Below, piece by piece: positions 38,863 through 47,921 of a stretch of 64,000 bases of DNA; within the stretch, counting starts at the first letter, position 1, and each line of letters opens with the position of its first letter. The stretch covers positions 162,001 through 226,000 of the forward strand of contig DAOUGQ010000005.1 of the NCBI GenBank assembly GCA_034429195.1, read 5' to 3'. A model generated the notes under the pieces. That model was not told the DNA's origin, ran no database searches, and was given only the letters and a program-made list of their open reading frames with translations. Made by a program: the position numbers and the translations under genes. This DNA is from UBA4782 sp034429195 (GTDB taxonomy: Bacteria; Chloroflexota; Anaerolineae; Anaerolineales; Anaerolineaceae).

Positions 38863-40284
38863 TTACGATATCCCTAATATGTCCATTCCTGATTGTAAAA
38901 TTTTTGGTATGCGATCTAGATGAGTGGTTTCGCAATAGACACGAACCATAGGTTCTGTTCCTGAGAATCGTATCAGCATCCAACCACCATCTTCAAGTGA
39001 GAACTTGAAACCATCAGTTGTATTGAGGTTTAATACTTTCAATCCAGCAATCTCTTCTGGTTTCGCATTAATGATCTTTTCTTCGTATTCCTTCCTATTT
39101 CCCGAAAAACTGCGGTCAATTCTATCGTAATAATGCGGTCCAACCTTCTCAAAAAGCAAATCCAGAAGTTGAGAGGGCTTCCGGTTTAATTTAACCATCA
39201 TATCGAGGAAATAGATCCCAGCCAAAATACCATCTCTCTCAGGAACATTCCCGCGGAAAGCATAACCACCTGATTCTTCTCCGCCAATCAAAGCATCTGT
39301 CTCAAGCATTTTGGGCGCAACATATTTGAATCCCACGCCAGTTTCATAAACTGGAACATTATAAATTTTCCCCAGTTTATCTAGCATTCCCGTTGTTGAT
39401 AATGTTTTTACTATGGCTCCACGTAATCCGCGGACATCCAACAAGTAATAAGCTAAAAGTGCATATACCTGCAATTGATTGATGAAATTCCCTTTTTCAT
39501 CTCCAATACCGCACCTGTCAGCATCTCCATCTGTGATCAAGAGGACATCAGCTTTTTCCGTAAGGGTCTTTTTTAATCCGACATCGATGTTTGGTGGAAT
39601 TGGTTCGGGGCGTTTCATCTCGGGAAATATGGGATTGCGTGTGTTATGAATCTCAATGATTTGTGTTTTTCCACCAGAAAGCAGCCTTGGGAAGTAACCT
39701 GCGCCATTCCCCCACATGGAATCAACTACTACTTTCAATCCCGCTTGTTTAATGGGCTGCAGATCGATCATCTCTTCAATGTGATTTATGTAAGGAGGAG
39801 CAGGATCAAAAATTACAATCTTGCCACTCTTTTGTCCTGATGAAAAAGAGATTCTTTTTACACTTGTTTCATCATCTGGAATAGCTGATTCGATTTCTTG
39901 TAATCCTTCTGGAGCTATTGCTCCTCCATGTTCATCGCGAACTTTATAACCATTATCTGTTGGGGGATTATGAGAGGCTGTAATATTCACTGCACCAGCA
40001 GCTTTTTTATTCACTACAGAAAATGCTATCACAGGGGTTGGAGTTGGGCCATCTGTGAGATAAACGTTTAGACCGTTGCCAGCAAGTACCTCTGCTACTG
40101 CGCGAGCAAAATTCTCTGAAAGAAATCTTTTGTCATGTCCTACGACGATCCATTTTCCCTGTTTACCATGATTGATAAGGTAGGTTGCAAAACCTTGAGT
40201 GCATCTACGTACATTTTCAAAGGTATAATCTTCAGCAATGTAACCACGCCATCCATCTGTTCCAAAATGAATTTTGGTAGCCAT
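38863..40284 (-). CDS. Phosphoglucomutase/phosphomannomutase family protein
   Basis: A 473-residue alpha-D-phosphohexomutase. KIHFGTDGWRGYIAEDYT at the start, phosphoserine loop AVNITASHNPPTDNGYKV, metal loop LLITDGDADRCGIGD, sugar loop GGEESGGYAFRG and C-terminal phosphate loop IRFSGTEPMVRVYCE are all intact. Interconverts hexose 1- and 6-phosphates for glycan synthesis; glucose or mannose cannot be told apart, so no symbol is given. ATG at 40284 has GGAGG at 4 nt; ATG at 40287 is equally possible. Confidence 0.93.
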   Translation of the reverse strand: MATKIHFGTDGWRGYIAEDYTFENVRRCTQGFATYLINHGKQGKWIVVGHDKRFLSENFARAVAEVLAGNGLNVYLTDGPTPTPVIAFSVVNKKAAGAVNITASHNPPTDNGYKVRDEHGGAIAPEGLQEIESAIPDDETSVKRISFSSGQKSGKIVIFDPAPPYINHIEEMIDLQPIKQAGLKVVVDSMWGNGAGYFPRLLSGGKTQIIEIHNTRNPIFPEMKRPEPIPPNIDVGLKKTLTEKADVLLITDGDADRCGIGDEKGNFINQLQVYALLAYYLLDVRGLRGAIVKTLSTTGMLDKLGKIYNVPVYETGVGFKYVAPKMLETDALIGGEESGGYAFRGNVPERDGILAGIYFLDMMVKLNRKPSQLLDLLFEKVGPHYYDRIDRSFSGNRKEYEEKIINAKPEEIAGLKVLNLNTTDGFKFSLEDGGWMLIRFSGTEPMVRVYCETTHLDRIPKILQSGMDILGIS

Positions 40285-40393
40285 CATTCCTCCAAAATTA
40301 ATCAATAATGAATTTATTATATCAAGCTTTCATTTTTATAAAAGCAAGCTTGACTGACGTGCTATAATCCTGTTCTAAAGGAAAAAGTATGTG

Positions 40394-41554
40394 ATGACAG
40401 AACGTATTTATTTGGATTATGCTGCGACAACACCTTTGGATAAAAAAGTTCTTGACGCGATGTTGCCTTATTATTCAGAAAAGTTTGGAAACCCATCATC
40501 AATCCATACATGGGGGCAGCAAGCAGATGATGCAGTTGAATCCGCGAGAGAAACAATAATCAGATTGATGAATGCAGAAAGCTACACAGTTCTTTTTACA
40601 AGCGGAGGGTCAGAAAGCGATAATTTGGCATTAAGGGGTGCTGCACATGCAGCAAGGAAGAACAGAGACGCGTGCCATTTATTGATCAGTCCTGTAGAGC
40701 ATCCTGCAATAGCCAAGACAGCTTTGTCATTGATTGATGAAGGATTTGAAGTAGAATGGCTACCAGTGGATAGTAATGGAATAGTCGATCCAAAGGATGT
40801 TATTACGCATATAAGAAAAGATACTGCATTAGTCTCTGTCATTTATGGAAATAACGAGATAGGTACCATTAACCCGGTAGACGAAATCAGCAAAATATGC
40901 ACAGAATATGGGATCTTCTTCCATACTGATGGAGTACAAGCAGCTGCACATTTAAGGATGGATTTTAAAAAGAATTCCTTTGCAGGATTCTCAGCAGGAG
41001 CGCATAAATTTTATGGGCCAAAAGGTGTGGGTATTTTATTGGTTTCCGATAGATCGTTGATCGAGCCAATTCAAACTGGAGGTGGACAGGAATTTGGGAT
41101 GAGGGCAGGAACTCACAATGTTCCTGGAATTATCGGACTGGCTAAAGCTTATGAAATCACTTGTTGTGATATGGAACAGAATAATCAGCATACCATGCTT
41201 CTACGCGACAGAATTCTAACAGGAGTAATGCAATCCATATCAGGTACAAGAATTACGGGACATCCCAAACAAAGATTACCAAACCATGCATCTTTTGTAT
41301 TTGATGATGTGGATGGGAATACACTTCTGATGATGCTGGATGCCGGTGGATTTGCATGTTCTTCTGGTTCTGCCTGTAAATCAGGAAATCCGAAACCTTC
41401 GGATGTATTAATTGCTTTAGGTATAGATAAACAAAAATCACTAGGATCGTTGCGTGTGACTCTCGGTAGAAATACAACAGCCGATGAAGTACAAAGATTT
41501 CTCGATTACTTACCAGGTGTGGTAAGTAAGGCGCGAAAACTTTATGCAGGGTGA
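40394..41554 (+). CDS. Cysteine desulfurase (IscS/NifS type, class I)
   Basis: A 386-residue PLP enzyme that delivers sulfur from cysteine. YLDYAATTPLDKKVLDAM, FTSGGSESDNLAL, HTDGVQAAAH, SAGAHKFYGPKGVG (PLP Lys) and GFACSSGSACKSG (persulfide Cys on the mobile loop) place it in class I. It lies directly before mnmA, so its likely partner is the tRNA 2-thiolation enzyme. ATG at 40394 is preferred over GTG at 40391. No iscU or sufB gene is close, so a role in iron-sulfur assembly is not indicated by context. Confidence 0.92.
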   Translation: MTERIYLDYAATTPLDKKVLDAMLPYYSEKFGNPSSIHTWGQQADDAVESARETIIRLMNAESYTVLFTSGGSESDNLALRGAAHAARKNRDACHLLISPVEHPAIAKTALSLIDEGFEVEWLPVDSNGIVDPKDVITHIRKDTALVSVIYGNNEIGTINPVDEISKICTEYGIFFHTDGVQAAAHLRMDFKKNSFAGFSAGAHKFYGPKGVGILLVSDRSLIEPIQTGGGQEFGMRAGTHNVPGIIGLAKAYEITCCDMEQNNQHTMLLRDRILTGVMQSISGTRITGHPKQRLPNHASFVFDDVDGNTLLMMLDAGGFACSSGSACKSGNPKPSDVLIALGIDKQKSLGSLRVTLGRNTTADEVQRFLDYLPGVVSKARKLYAG

Positions 41555-41555
41555 A

Positions 41556-42641
41556 ATGGGCTCGGAAGACAAAGGTATTCTTCATATTGTTGTAGCCATG
41601 AGCGGGGGTGTAGATAGTTCAACTGTCGCAGCTTTGTTGGTAGAGCAGGGATACCAGGTGACAGGTATGATGTTACGGTTATGGAGTGAAGAAGGAAAAG
41701 AATGTTCCAATAGATGTTGTACTCCAGATTCGGTTTTTGCGGCAAGAAGAATTGCTGCAATGCTTGGAATACCATTTTATGTTATCGATGCCCAGCAGCT
41801 TTTTTATGAACAAATTGTGAATTATTTTATTAATGGGTACAAATCTGGAGAAACACCAAATCCTTGTATTCTTTGCAATCAATCTATCCGCTGGGGCTTT
41901 CTTCTAAACCATGCCCTATCGATTGGAGCAGATGCGTTTGCAACCGGACATTATGCTAGACTGATGAAGGATCCAGAAGGGAATATTCACTTACTCAAAG
42001 GGTTAGATAAAGCGAAGGATCAGTCATACGTATTAAGCATGCTTTCTAAAACACAACTACAAAAAACTTTACTGCCCTTAGGAGAAATGGAAAAAAGCGA
42101 GGTAAGACAACATGCCCGCAGGTTTAATTTACCAGTGGCTGAGAAGCATGACAGTCAGGATCTTTGTTTTTTAGGTGATAAAGATTATCGAGATTTTCTG
42201 ACGAAGTATGCCCCTGAGTGTTTACGCCCTGGAAAGATTACAACATTAGATGGAAGAAAGATTGGTGACCATGAGGGTTTGGCTGCATATACTATTGGTC
42301 AACGTAAAGGTATTCGCATTGCAGATATTGATCCATATTATGTAATAGACAAGGAATTTAATAGCAATACACTGATTGTTGGCAAGAAGTTTCAACTTGG
42401 CAAAAAGGAGATTATGATTAGAAACTTCCATTGGATAAATGATGTAAATGTAGACAAAGACTTTATTGCAGAAGTAATGGTGCGATATCGTGCAAATCTT
42501 TATCCTGCGTACATACAAAAATTGGATAATAATGATGTTCAGATACACTTTGATAATCCAGTGCGAGATATTACTGCGGGGCAGCTTGCAGTGGTATATC
42601 AGGGAGACGAAGTATTAGGTGGTGGATTTATTCAAAAGTGA
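41556..42641 (+). CDS. mnmA: tRNA-specific 2-thiouridylase MnmA
   Basis: A 361-residue enzyme that thiolates U34 of Glu, Gln and Lys tRNAs. VVAMSGGVDSSTVAALLVEQGY (P-loop pyrophosphatase), GMMLRLW, TPNPCILCNQSIRWG (catalytic Cys), FATGHYARL, KDQSYVLSML, SQDLCFLGDKDYRDF (second Cys) and IGQRKGIRI are all there. ATG at 41556 follows AGGGTG and begins one base after the desulfurase stop; an ATG at 41544 would overlap that gene by 11 bp. The paired desulfurase supplies sulfur. Confidence 0.95.
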   Translation: MGSEDKGILHIVVAMSGGVDSSTVAALLVEQGYQVTGMMLRLWSEEGKECSNRCCTPDSVFAARRIAAMLGIPFYVIDAQQLFYEQIVNYFINGYKSGETPNPCILCNQSIRWGFLLNHALSIGADAFATGHYARLMKDPEGNIHLLKGLDKAKDQSYVLSMLSKTQLQKTLLPLGEMEKSEVRQHARRFNLPVAEKHDSQDLCFLGDKDYRDFLTKYAPECLRPGKITTLDGRKIGDHEGLAAYTIGQRKGIRIADIDPYYVIDKEFNSNTLIVGKKFQLGKKEIMIRNFHWINDVNVDKDFIAEVMVRYRANLYPAYIQKLDNNDVQIHFDNPVRDITAGQLAVVYQGDEVLGGGFIQK

Positions 42642-42650
42642 GGTATCGCT

Positions 42651-42947
42651 ATGACTTTTCCAGCTATCATTTTAGGGATTGTAATATCTTCTCTTGTTGG
42701 TTCGGTTTTCCATCTCTGGAGAGGAGGAAGCCCTTTCCGTTTGGTTCTTTATCTGGTATTAAGTTGGATAGGATTTTGGTTGGGGCATCTGGCTGCTGAT
42801 CAATTAGGATGGACTTTCTGGAGTGTTGGACCACTTCACCTTGGTATGGCTTTACTTGGCTGTTTTGCGGTTCTTGGAGTAGGGTATTGGCTCAGTTTAG
42901 TTCAGGAAACTACACCGCAAAAACCGAAGAAAAAAGGTATTCGATGA
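42651..42947 (+). CDS. Small three-helix membrane protein, function unknown
   Basis: A 98-residue protein that I do not recognise. Three hydrophobic segments (about 3-18, 28-48, 60-83) and a basic tail PQKPKKKGIR. GAGGT before ATG 42651. It sits between mnmA (9 bp gap) and trmI (ATGA overlap), so it is cotranslated with tRNA modification genes. A role linked to that context is not supported by any motif. Confidence 0.75.
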   Translation: MTFPAIILGIVISSLVGSVFHLWRGGSPFRLVLYLVLSWIGFWLGHLAADQLGWTFWSVGPLHLGMALLGCFAVLGVGYWLSLVQETTPQKPKKKGIR

Positions 42948-43780
42948 CCTGGCAATCAAAGAATGCGGTTGCTCAAGATGGTGATCTGGCAGAAATTGTT
43001 GGACTTCGTCACCAGCATTTCATAATTAAGTTGAAACCAGGCGAAGAACTTCACACCCATCGAGGAATTGTCAGGCATGATGACCTGATTGGAAAACCCT
43101 GGGGAAGTCAATTCTTCAGCCATAATGGAAATCCATTCTTCTTATTACAGCCAGGACTTTCAGATATTATTCGGTCTATTCCGCGTAGTACACAAATCAT
43201 GTATCCAAAAGATATTGGATTTATGCTTGTCTATATGGGAATTGGACCTGGAAGGATATGTGTAGAAGCTGGAACAGGATCTGGTTCAATGACAGCTGCT
43301 CTGGCATTTGCTGTGGGGGATACAGGAAAAGTCATTTCTTACGAGATCAATCCCGATTTTCAAAGTATTGCATTAAAAAATCTACAACGATTAGGTTTAG
43401 ATCATAGAGTGATCCTGAAAACTCGCGATATTCGGGATGGTTTTGATGAAAAGGATGTAGATGTCCTATTTCTTGATGTTCAGTATCCCTATGACTATAT
43501 TCAACAGGTCAAGGAAACATTAAAACCAGGGGGATTCTTTTGCAGCATTGTTCCAACCACCAATAAAGTCGTTTTGCTTTTGGATGCATTGAAAAGGGAG
43601 AAATTTGGTTTCATTGAAGTATGCGAAGTTTTATTACGATATTACAAATCTGATGCAGAGCATTTTCGACCGACCGATAGAATGGTTGCTCATACCGGGT
43701 ATATTGTATTTGCCAGACCGATGATCATCGAAAATGAGACTATTCCAGATTGTTCATTGGAGAAATTTGATCTGGAGTAA
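42944..43780 (+). CDS. trmI: tRNA (adenine58-N1)-methyltransferase TrmI
   Basis: A 278-residue tRNA methyltransferase. KLKPGEELHTHRGIVRHDDLIGKPWGS (N-terminal beta domain), YPKDIGFMLVYMGIGPGRICVEAGTGSGSMTAALA (SAM loop; quoted parts: YPKDIGFML, CVEAGTGSGSMT), DVLFLDVQYPYDYI (motif IV) and FRPTDRMVAHTGYIVFAR are diagnostic. It makes m1A58 in the T loop. ATG at 42944 overlaps the upstream stop (ATGA). Confidence 0.93.
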   Translation: MTWQSKNAVAQDGDLAEIVGLRHQHFIIKLKPGEELHTHRGIVRHDDLIGKPWGSQFFSHNGNPFFLLQPGLSDIIRSIPRSTQIMYPKDIGFMLVYMGIGPGRICVEAGTGSGSMTAALAFAVGDTGKVISYEINPDFQSIALKNLQRLGLDHRVILKTRDIRDGFDEKDVDVLFLDVQYPYDYIQQVKETLKPGGFFCSIVPTTNKVVLLLDALKREKFGFIEVCEVLLRYYKSDAEHFRPTDRMVAHTGYIVFARPMIIENETIPDCSLEKFDLE

Positions 43781-43785
43781 GATAG

Positions 43786-44394
43786 ATGGATATTTTTCAG
43801 CTACTACCCGATAAAGCACTTCAGGAAGTATTGCAGTTTAAAGAAAATCTATATTCAAAACCTGAAGTAAGAAAAAACGACTTTGTTAATAACGGTCAAA
43901 AAAGTGCAGCAGTATTGGTGCCGTTGATCTGGCAAACCAATCAATGGGAGATATTATTTACCAGAAGAAGCAATCATGTTCAGAATCATAAGGGGCAGGT
44001 TTCATTCCCTGGTGGAATGATTGAAAAAGATGATCATGATATTGTAGCTACCGCAATTCGAGAAGCGAAAGAAGAGATCAATCTTGATCCTGAAGACGCC
44101 TATGTTCTCGGTTTTTTAGCAGATTATGAAACGAACAGCAATTACAAGATCACACCAGTAGTCGCAGTGATCAAGAATTCGCAAAGAATAAAAGCTTATA
44201 CTAACGAAGTTGATGCAATTTTTACCATTCCAATGACTTTTTTGGACGACAGTCGAAATTATAGGGTAAAGTTGTGGAAGCGCTCAGATGGAAAAAGTGT
44301 TCCAGTACTGTTTTATTCAGAATACAATGGGGAATTGTTATGGGGCATCACTGCAAAAATTGTTAATGATCTTATCGCAGTAATTAAAAAATAA
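43786..44394 (+). CDS. CoA-type NUDIX pyrophosphatase (NudL-like)
   Basis: A 202-residue NUDIX enzyme. LFTRRSNHVQNHKGQVSFPGGMIEKDDHDIVATAIREAKEEINL (quoted in part: NHKGQVSFPGGMIE and AIREAKEEINL) contains both the NUDIX box and the CoA-pyrophosphatase UPF0035 signature LLTxRs-x-hKGQvsFPGG. Splits CoA into 3',5'-ADP and 4'-phosphopantetheine in the known family. Follows trmI by 5 bp, ending the operon that began at 40394. Terminated by a strong hairpin whose first bases include its stop codon. Confidence 0.88.
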   Translation: MDIFQLLPDKALQEVLQFKENLYSKPEVRKNDFVNNGQKSAAVLVPLIWQTNQWEILFTRRSNHVQNHKGQVSFPGGMIEKDDHDIVATAIREAKEEINLDPEDAYVLGFLADYETNSNYKITPVVAVIKNSQRIKAYTNEVDAIFTIPMTFLDDSRNYRVKLWKRSDGKSVPVLFYSEYNGELLWGITAKIVNDLIAVIKK

Positions 44395-44418
44395 AGCAGC
44401 GAGATAAATCGCTGCTTT
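44393..44418. terminator. Bidirectional terminator between the NUDIX gene and bL25 gene
   Basis: Perfect 10-bp stem AAAGCAGCGA (44393-44402) and TCGCTGCTTT (44409-44418), loop GATAAA. It begins within the stop codon of the upstream gene and faces the convergent bL25 gene. Confidence 0.85.
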
Positions 44419-44439
44419 ATCAAAACCAATCGAACTCCC

Positions 44440-45078
44440 TTAGTCTTCGATTTCTTCTTCTTTCTTGCCTTTTTCAATCACTTCGGGTTCAGCTTCGCCA
44501 CCTTCAACAGATACTACTTCTTCCTCGGTGGATGCAGTCACCATGACGATCATCTCATCTGAATCTTCAAGAATTTCGACATTTTCATTGAAGCTAATAT
44601 CGCGGACATAAATACCATCACCAATTCTCTTCAATGGTGAAATATCGACGATCAGGCGTTCTGGAAGATATTGAGGTAAACATTCGACTTCTACTTCATC
44701 AAGACCTGTTAAGACAACACCGTTGAAGTCTTTTACAGCAGGAGAAATACCCGTAATTTCTACGTTTACCTTAGCGCGAATCTTTTCAGTAAGACTGACA
44801 ACCTGAAAATCAACATGGATAAGGCGATTGTGAATGTAATCGCGTTGGCGGTCACGTACCAGAGACGCATGTTCTTTCCCATCAAGAACAAGGGTGACCA
44901 GACTTGAAGAAGTCAATCCTGATAATGCTTTCGTTGTTTCTTTCAAATCCATGACGATTGGGGTTGGTTCGAAATTGTGCCCATAAATGACAGCGGGCAG
45001 TTTACCTTCACGACGCAATGAATTGACCTGTTTTCCAATTACACTGCGGCGTTCGGCTTGCAATACAACTTTTTCCAT
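44440..45078 (-). CDS. rplY: 50S ribosomal protein bL25 (general stress Ctc form)
   Basis: A 212-residue bL25 of the long Ctc (TL5) type. RRSVIGKQVNSLRREGKLPAVIYGHN, HASLVRDRQRDYIHNRLIHVDFQVV are the 5S rRNA-binding part; the C-terminal TL5 domain (about 98-190: RAKVNVEITGISPAV, VEVECLPQYLPERLIVDIS) follows, ending in an acidic tail rich in Glu. Probably autogenously or stress controlled: it has a consensus promoter with an internal inverted repeat and an 86-nt leader carrying two hairpins. Confidence 0.95.
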   Translation of the reverse strand: MEKVVLQAERRSVIGKQVNSLRREGKLPAVIYGHNFEPTPIVMDLKETTKALSGLTSSSLVTLVLDGKEHASLVRDRQRDYIHNRLIHVDFQVVSLTEKIRAKVNVEITGISPAVKDFNGVVLTGLDEVEVECLPQYLPERLIVDISPLKRIGDGIYVRDISFNENVEILEDSDEMIVMVTASTEEEVVSVEGGEAEPEVIEKGKKEEEIED

Positions 45079-45104
45079 CTTATTCCATCCTTCGAGCGCC
45101 TCTC

Positions 45105-45152
45105 ACCAGAGAAATCTGGTTACCTTCGCTCATGCAGATTCGGCTTCCGCCG
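45105..45152 (-). promoter_or_regulatory. Structured 5' leader of the bL25 gene
   Basis: Between the predicted start (near 45164) and the ATG lie two hairpins: CGGC-GGAA-GCCG (45152-45141) with a GNRA-type loop, then ACCAGA-TTTC-TCTGGT (45120-45105). They could bind protein or regulate translation. Not similar to any leader that I can name. Confidence 0.45.
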
Positions 45153-45170
45153 TGGGATTAACAGCATTGG

Positions 45171-45199
45171 AGTATATCCTGCAATGTAGGATATGTCAA
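45171..45199 (-). promoter_or_regulatory. bL25 promoter with inverted repeat over the spacer
   Basis: On the minus strand: -35 TTGACA (45199-45194), 17-bp spacer, -10 TATACT (45176-45171). ATATCCT (45174-45180) and AGGATAT (45188-45194) form a perfect 7-bp inverted repeat around 7 bases, covering the spacer, so a repressor site is plausible. Confidence 0.7.
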
Positions 45200-45252
45200 A
45201 TACTAAAAAGCAATGTTGTTTATTGCTTTGATGCAACAATTTCACTAATAAA

Positions 45253-46752
45253 TTATTCCTCAACCCAATCCATCGATTTTTGGACCGCTTTTTTCCAGAA
45301 CCTGTACAAAGATGTGCGTTTTACTTCAGGCATATCAGGTGACCAGGTATGATCGATGCTCCAATTTGCACGTAGATCATCCAGCGTTTCCCAATAATGA
45401 ACCTGCAAACCGGCTGCGTAGGCTGCACCAAGAGCAGTGGTCTCAGTAATAGAAGGTCGAAGAACTGGTACATTGAGAATATCTGCCTGAAATTGCATTA
45501 ATAAATGGTTACGTACCATGCCACCATCAACGCGAAGTGTGGATAACTTTACTCCAGAGTCCTTTTCCATTGCCTCCAAGACTTCGCGAGTCTGATAAGC
45601 AGTGGCTTCGAGTACTGCACGAGCAATGTGCCCTTTATTCACATAACGGGTTAAGCCTGCAATGATCCCACGCGCATCGCTTCGCCAATAAGGGGCAAAG
45701 AGACCTGAAAAAGCTGGAACAAAATAAATACCGCCATTATCTTCAACTGCCTCTGCAAGGGTTTCGATGTCTTCAGATTTCTCGATGAATTTAAGATTAT
45801 CACGCAGCCATTGAACCAAAGCTCCAGTAATAGCTATTGATCCTTCCAGACAATATATAGCTGGTGAATCACCTATTTTGTATCCAACAGTTGTTAATAA
45901 ACCTGATTTGCTTGGCACAGGTTGAGTTCCGGTATTCATCAACATAAAGCAACCAGTGCCATATGTATTTTTCGCTTCTCCAGGATTAAAACAAGTTTGC
46001 CCGAATAGAGCAGCTTGCTGGTCACCCAGGACACCTGTAATTGGCACTCCATCCAGGGTTTCCTTACAAATGCCAAAGGAGGAAGAAGAGGGTAGTATTT
46101 CGGGAAGCATGGAAATTGGGATGCCAATTTCTGAACAAATATCGCTATCCCAGCACAAGGCTTGAAGATTCATGAGCAAAGTACGGGATGCGTTGGTGAC
46201 ATCAGTAACATGATTTCCCCCGTGAATACCACCAGTGAGGTTCCATATTAACCAAGTATCCATGTTGCCAAATATCGCAATACCAGATTGGGCATCTTTT
46301 CGCAAATCTGGGTTATTTTCTAAAAACCAGCGAATTTTAGGACCGGAGAAGTATGTGGCAAGAGGTAAACCCGTTTTACTTCGATAACGGTTTTGACCTT
46401 CTACTTGTGCCAATTGATTACAAATACTGTCAGTACGGGTATCTTGCCAGACAATTGCATTTCCATACGGTTTTCCGGTCAGGCGATTCCAGACCAATGT
46501 GGTTTCTCTCTGGTTTGTGATACCGACTGCTGATACATCTTTTGGTTCAAGCCCTGCTTTGATTAAAGCTCCGTGTATTACCTGCACGGTGTTGATCCAA
46601 ATTTCCTGGGGGTCATGTTCGACCCAACCAGGTTGGGGATAAATTTGAGAATGTTCTTTTTGATCAGAAGCTATTATTTTCCCAAAGTGATCAAAAAGAA
46701 TACATCGTGTACTGGTGGTACCCTGGTCGATTGCTGCTACGAATTTTTTCAT
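45253..46752 (-). CDS. glpK: Glycerol kinase
   Basis: A 499-residue FGGY kinase making glycerol-3-phosphate. AIDQGTTSTRCILFD (phosphate loop), GWVEHDPQEIW, GITNQRETTLVWNRLTGKPYGNAIVWQDTRT (quoted parts: NQRETTLVW, AIVWQDTRT), NTYGTGCFMLMNTG and VDGGMVRNHLLMQFQADIL are diagnostic. It stands alone; glpF and glpD are not next to it. No allosteric or His-phosphorylation site was examined beyond recognising the family. Confidence 0.95.
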   Translation of the reverse strand: MKKFVAAIDQGTTSTRCILFDHFGKIIASDQKEHSQIYPQPGWVEHDPQEIWINTVQVIHGALIKAGLEPKDVSAVGITNQRETTLVWNRLTGKPYGNAIVWQDTRTDSICNQLAQVEGQNRYRSKTGLPLATYFSGPKIRWFLENNPDLRKDAQSGIAIFGNMDTWLIWNLTGGIHGGNHVTDVTNASRTLLMNLQALCWDSDICSEIGIPISMLPEILPSSSSFGICKETLDGVPITGVLGDQQAALFGQTCFNPGEAKNTYGTGCFMLMNTGTQPVPSKSGLLTTVGYKIGDSPAIYCLEGSIAITGALVQWLRDNLKFIEKSEDIETLAEAVEDNGGIYFVPAFSGLFAPYWRSDARGIIAGLTRYVNKGHIARAVLEATAYQTREVLEAMEKDSGVKLSTLRVDGGMVRNHLLMQFQADILNVPVLRPSITETTALGAAYAAGLQVHYWETLDDLRANWSIDHTWSPDMPEVKRTSLYRFWKKAVQKSMDWVEE

Positions 46753-46843
46753 AAATCCTCACTGTGTGTGATAATAATGTATTGTATATTAACTATTGAA
46801 AATTGAGCGAGCCCAAAAATATGAAAACAATTATGGATAAAAG

Positions 46844-47917
46844 ATGAACACAATTCTAGTAACTGGTGGCGCAGGTTTCATTGGATCAAATTTTATTCGG
46901 TATGCTCTTATAAAAGATAAAGATGTTCGAATAGTGAATCTGGATGCTTTGACTTATGCTGGGAATTTGATAAGTCTTGGTAAATTGCCGGATCCTAAGC
47001 GGCATACTTTTATTCAAGGCGGAGTCGAAAATTCAGAACTTCTGGAAAAGATTCTGCGAGAACATGAAGTTACAAGAATTGTTCATTTTGCAGCTGAAAC
47101 GCATGTTGATCGATCGATAATAGATCCCGAATTATTTATCAGAACTAATGTGATTGGAACATATCGATTGTTGATGGCTGCATTAAAGTATTGGGAGGAA
47201 AGAAAAATATTGGATGATTCCATTGTGCGTTTTCATCATATATCAACGGATGAAGTATTCGGAGCATTAGGTAAAAACGACCCACCATTCGATGAAAATA
47301 CACCCTACCAACCAAATTCACCCTATTCCGCTTCAAAAGCTGCGAGTGATCATTTTGTTCGCTCTTTTTCACGAACATATGGATTACCTGTAACCATTAC
47401 AAATTGCTCTAATAACTATGGGCCATTTCAATATCCTGAGAAACTGATCCCACTGGTGATATTGAACGCTTTGGAGGAGAAGCCTATTCCGATATATGGA
47501 AAAGGTGCACAGATCCGTGATTGGCTCTACGTTTCAGATCATTGTGATGCTATTTGGAAGGCATTATTCAATGGTACATCTGGAGAAACGTATTGTATTG
47601 GTGGTGATACTCAAATAGAGAATATTGAATTGGTAAAAATGATCTGCAGGATCCTTGATGAAAAGAAACCCTTGCATTCTGGATCGTACGAACAATACAT
47701 TCATTTTGTTACTGATAGACCTGGACACGATTTTCGGTATGCAATCAATTGCACCAAGATAAAACAGAAATTGGATTGGAAGCCTAAAACATTACTACAT
47801 GATGGGCTATGTGCAACTATTCGGTGGTATCTTGATAATATAGAATGGGTGAAGGCTGTTCGAAAAAAGCCCTCATATCAAGAATGGATCACAAAAAATT
47901 ATCTAAAGAGAGGTTGA
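46844..47917 (+). CDS. rfbB: dTDP-glucose 4,6-dehydratase
   Basis: A 357-residue extended SDR. TGGAGFIGSNFIRYAL (NAD loop), VNLDALTYAGNLISL, HFAAETHVDRSI, HISTDEVFGALG (Thr-Asp-Glu), SPYSASKAASDHFVRSFSRTYGLP (Tyr-x3-Lys) and NCSNNYGPFQYPEKLIPL identify RfbB/RmlB. First of two genes for dTDP-sugars. Followed 4 bp later by rfbA; rfbC and rfbD are not next to them, and a very strong terminator closes the pair. Confidence 0.95.
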   Translation: MNTILVTGGAGFIGSNFIRYALIKDKDVRIVNLDALTYAGNLISLGKLPDPKRHTFIQGGVENSELLEKILREHEVTRIVHFAAETHVDRSIIDPELFIRTNVIGTYRLLMAALKYWEERKILDDSIVRFHHISTDEVFGALGKNDPPFDENTPYQPNSPYSASKAASDHFVRSFSRTYGLPVTITNCSNNYGPFQYPEKLIPLVILNALEEKPIPIYGKGAQIRDWLYVSDHCDAIWKALFNGTSGETYCIGGDTQIENIELVKMICRILDEKKPLHSGSYEQYIHFVTDRPGHDFRYAINCTKIKQKLDWKPKTLLHDGLCATIRWYLDNIEWVKAVRKKPSYQEWITKNYLKRG

Positions 47918-47921
47918 AACG

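Noticed and set aside
38860..38983. Longer TatD N-terminus (start at 38983)
   Set aside because: The extra 41 residues lie within the phosphohexomutase gene, do not resemble TatD, and the TTG at 38860 restores the family length.
41544..41555. MnmA start at the ATG inside the desulfurase gene
   Set aside because: ATG at 41556 follows AGGGTG directly after the stop and removes the overlap; both give a whole protein, so the call is only about the N-terminus.
42809..42943. Extended TrmI start at 42809
   Set aside because: That stretch is the +1 frame of the small membrane protein gene; the ATG at 42944 with an ATGA overlap fits the family.
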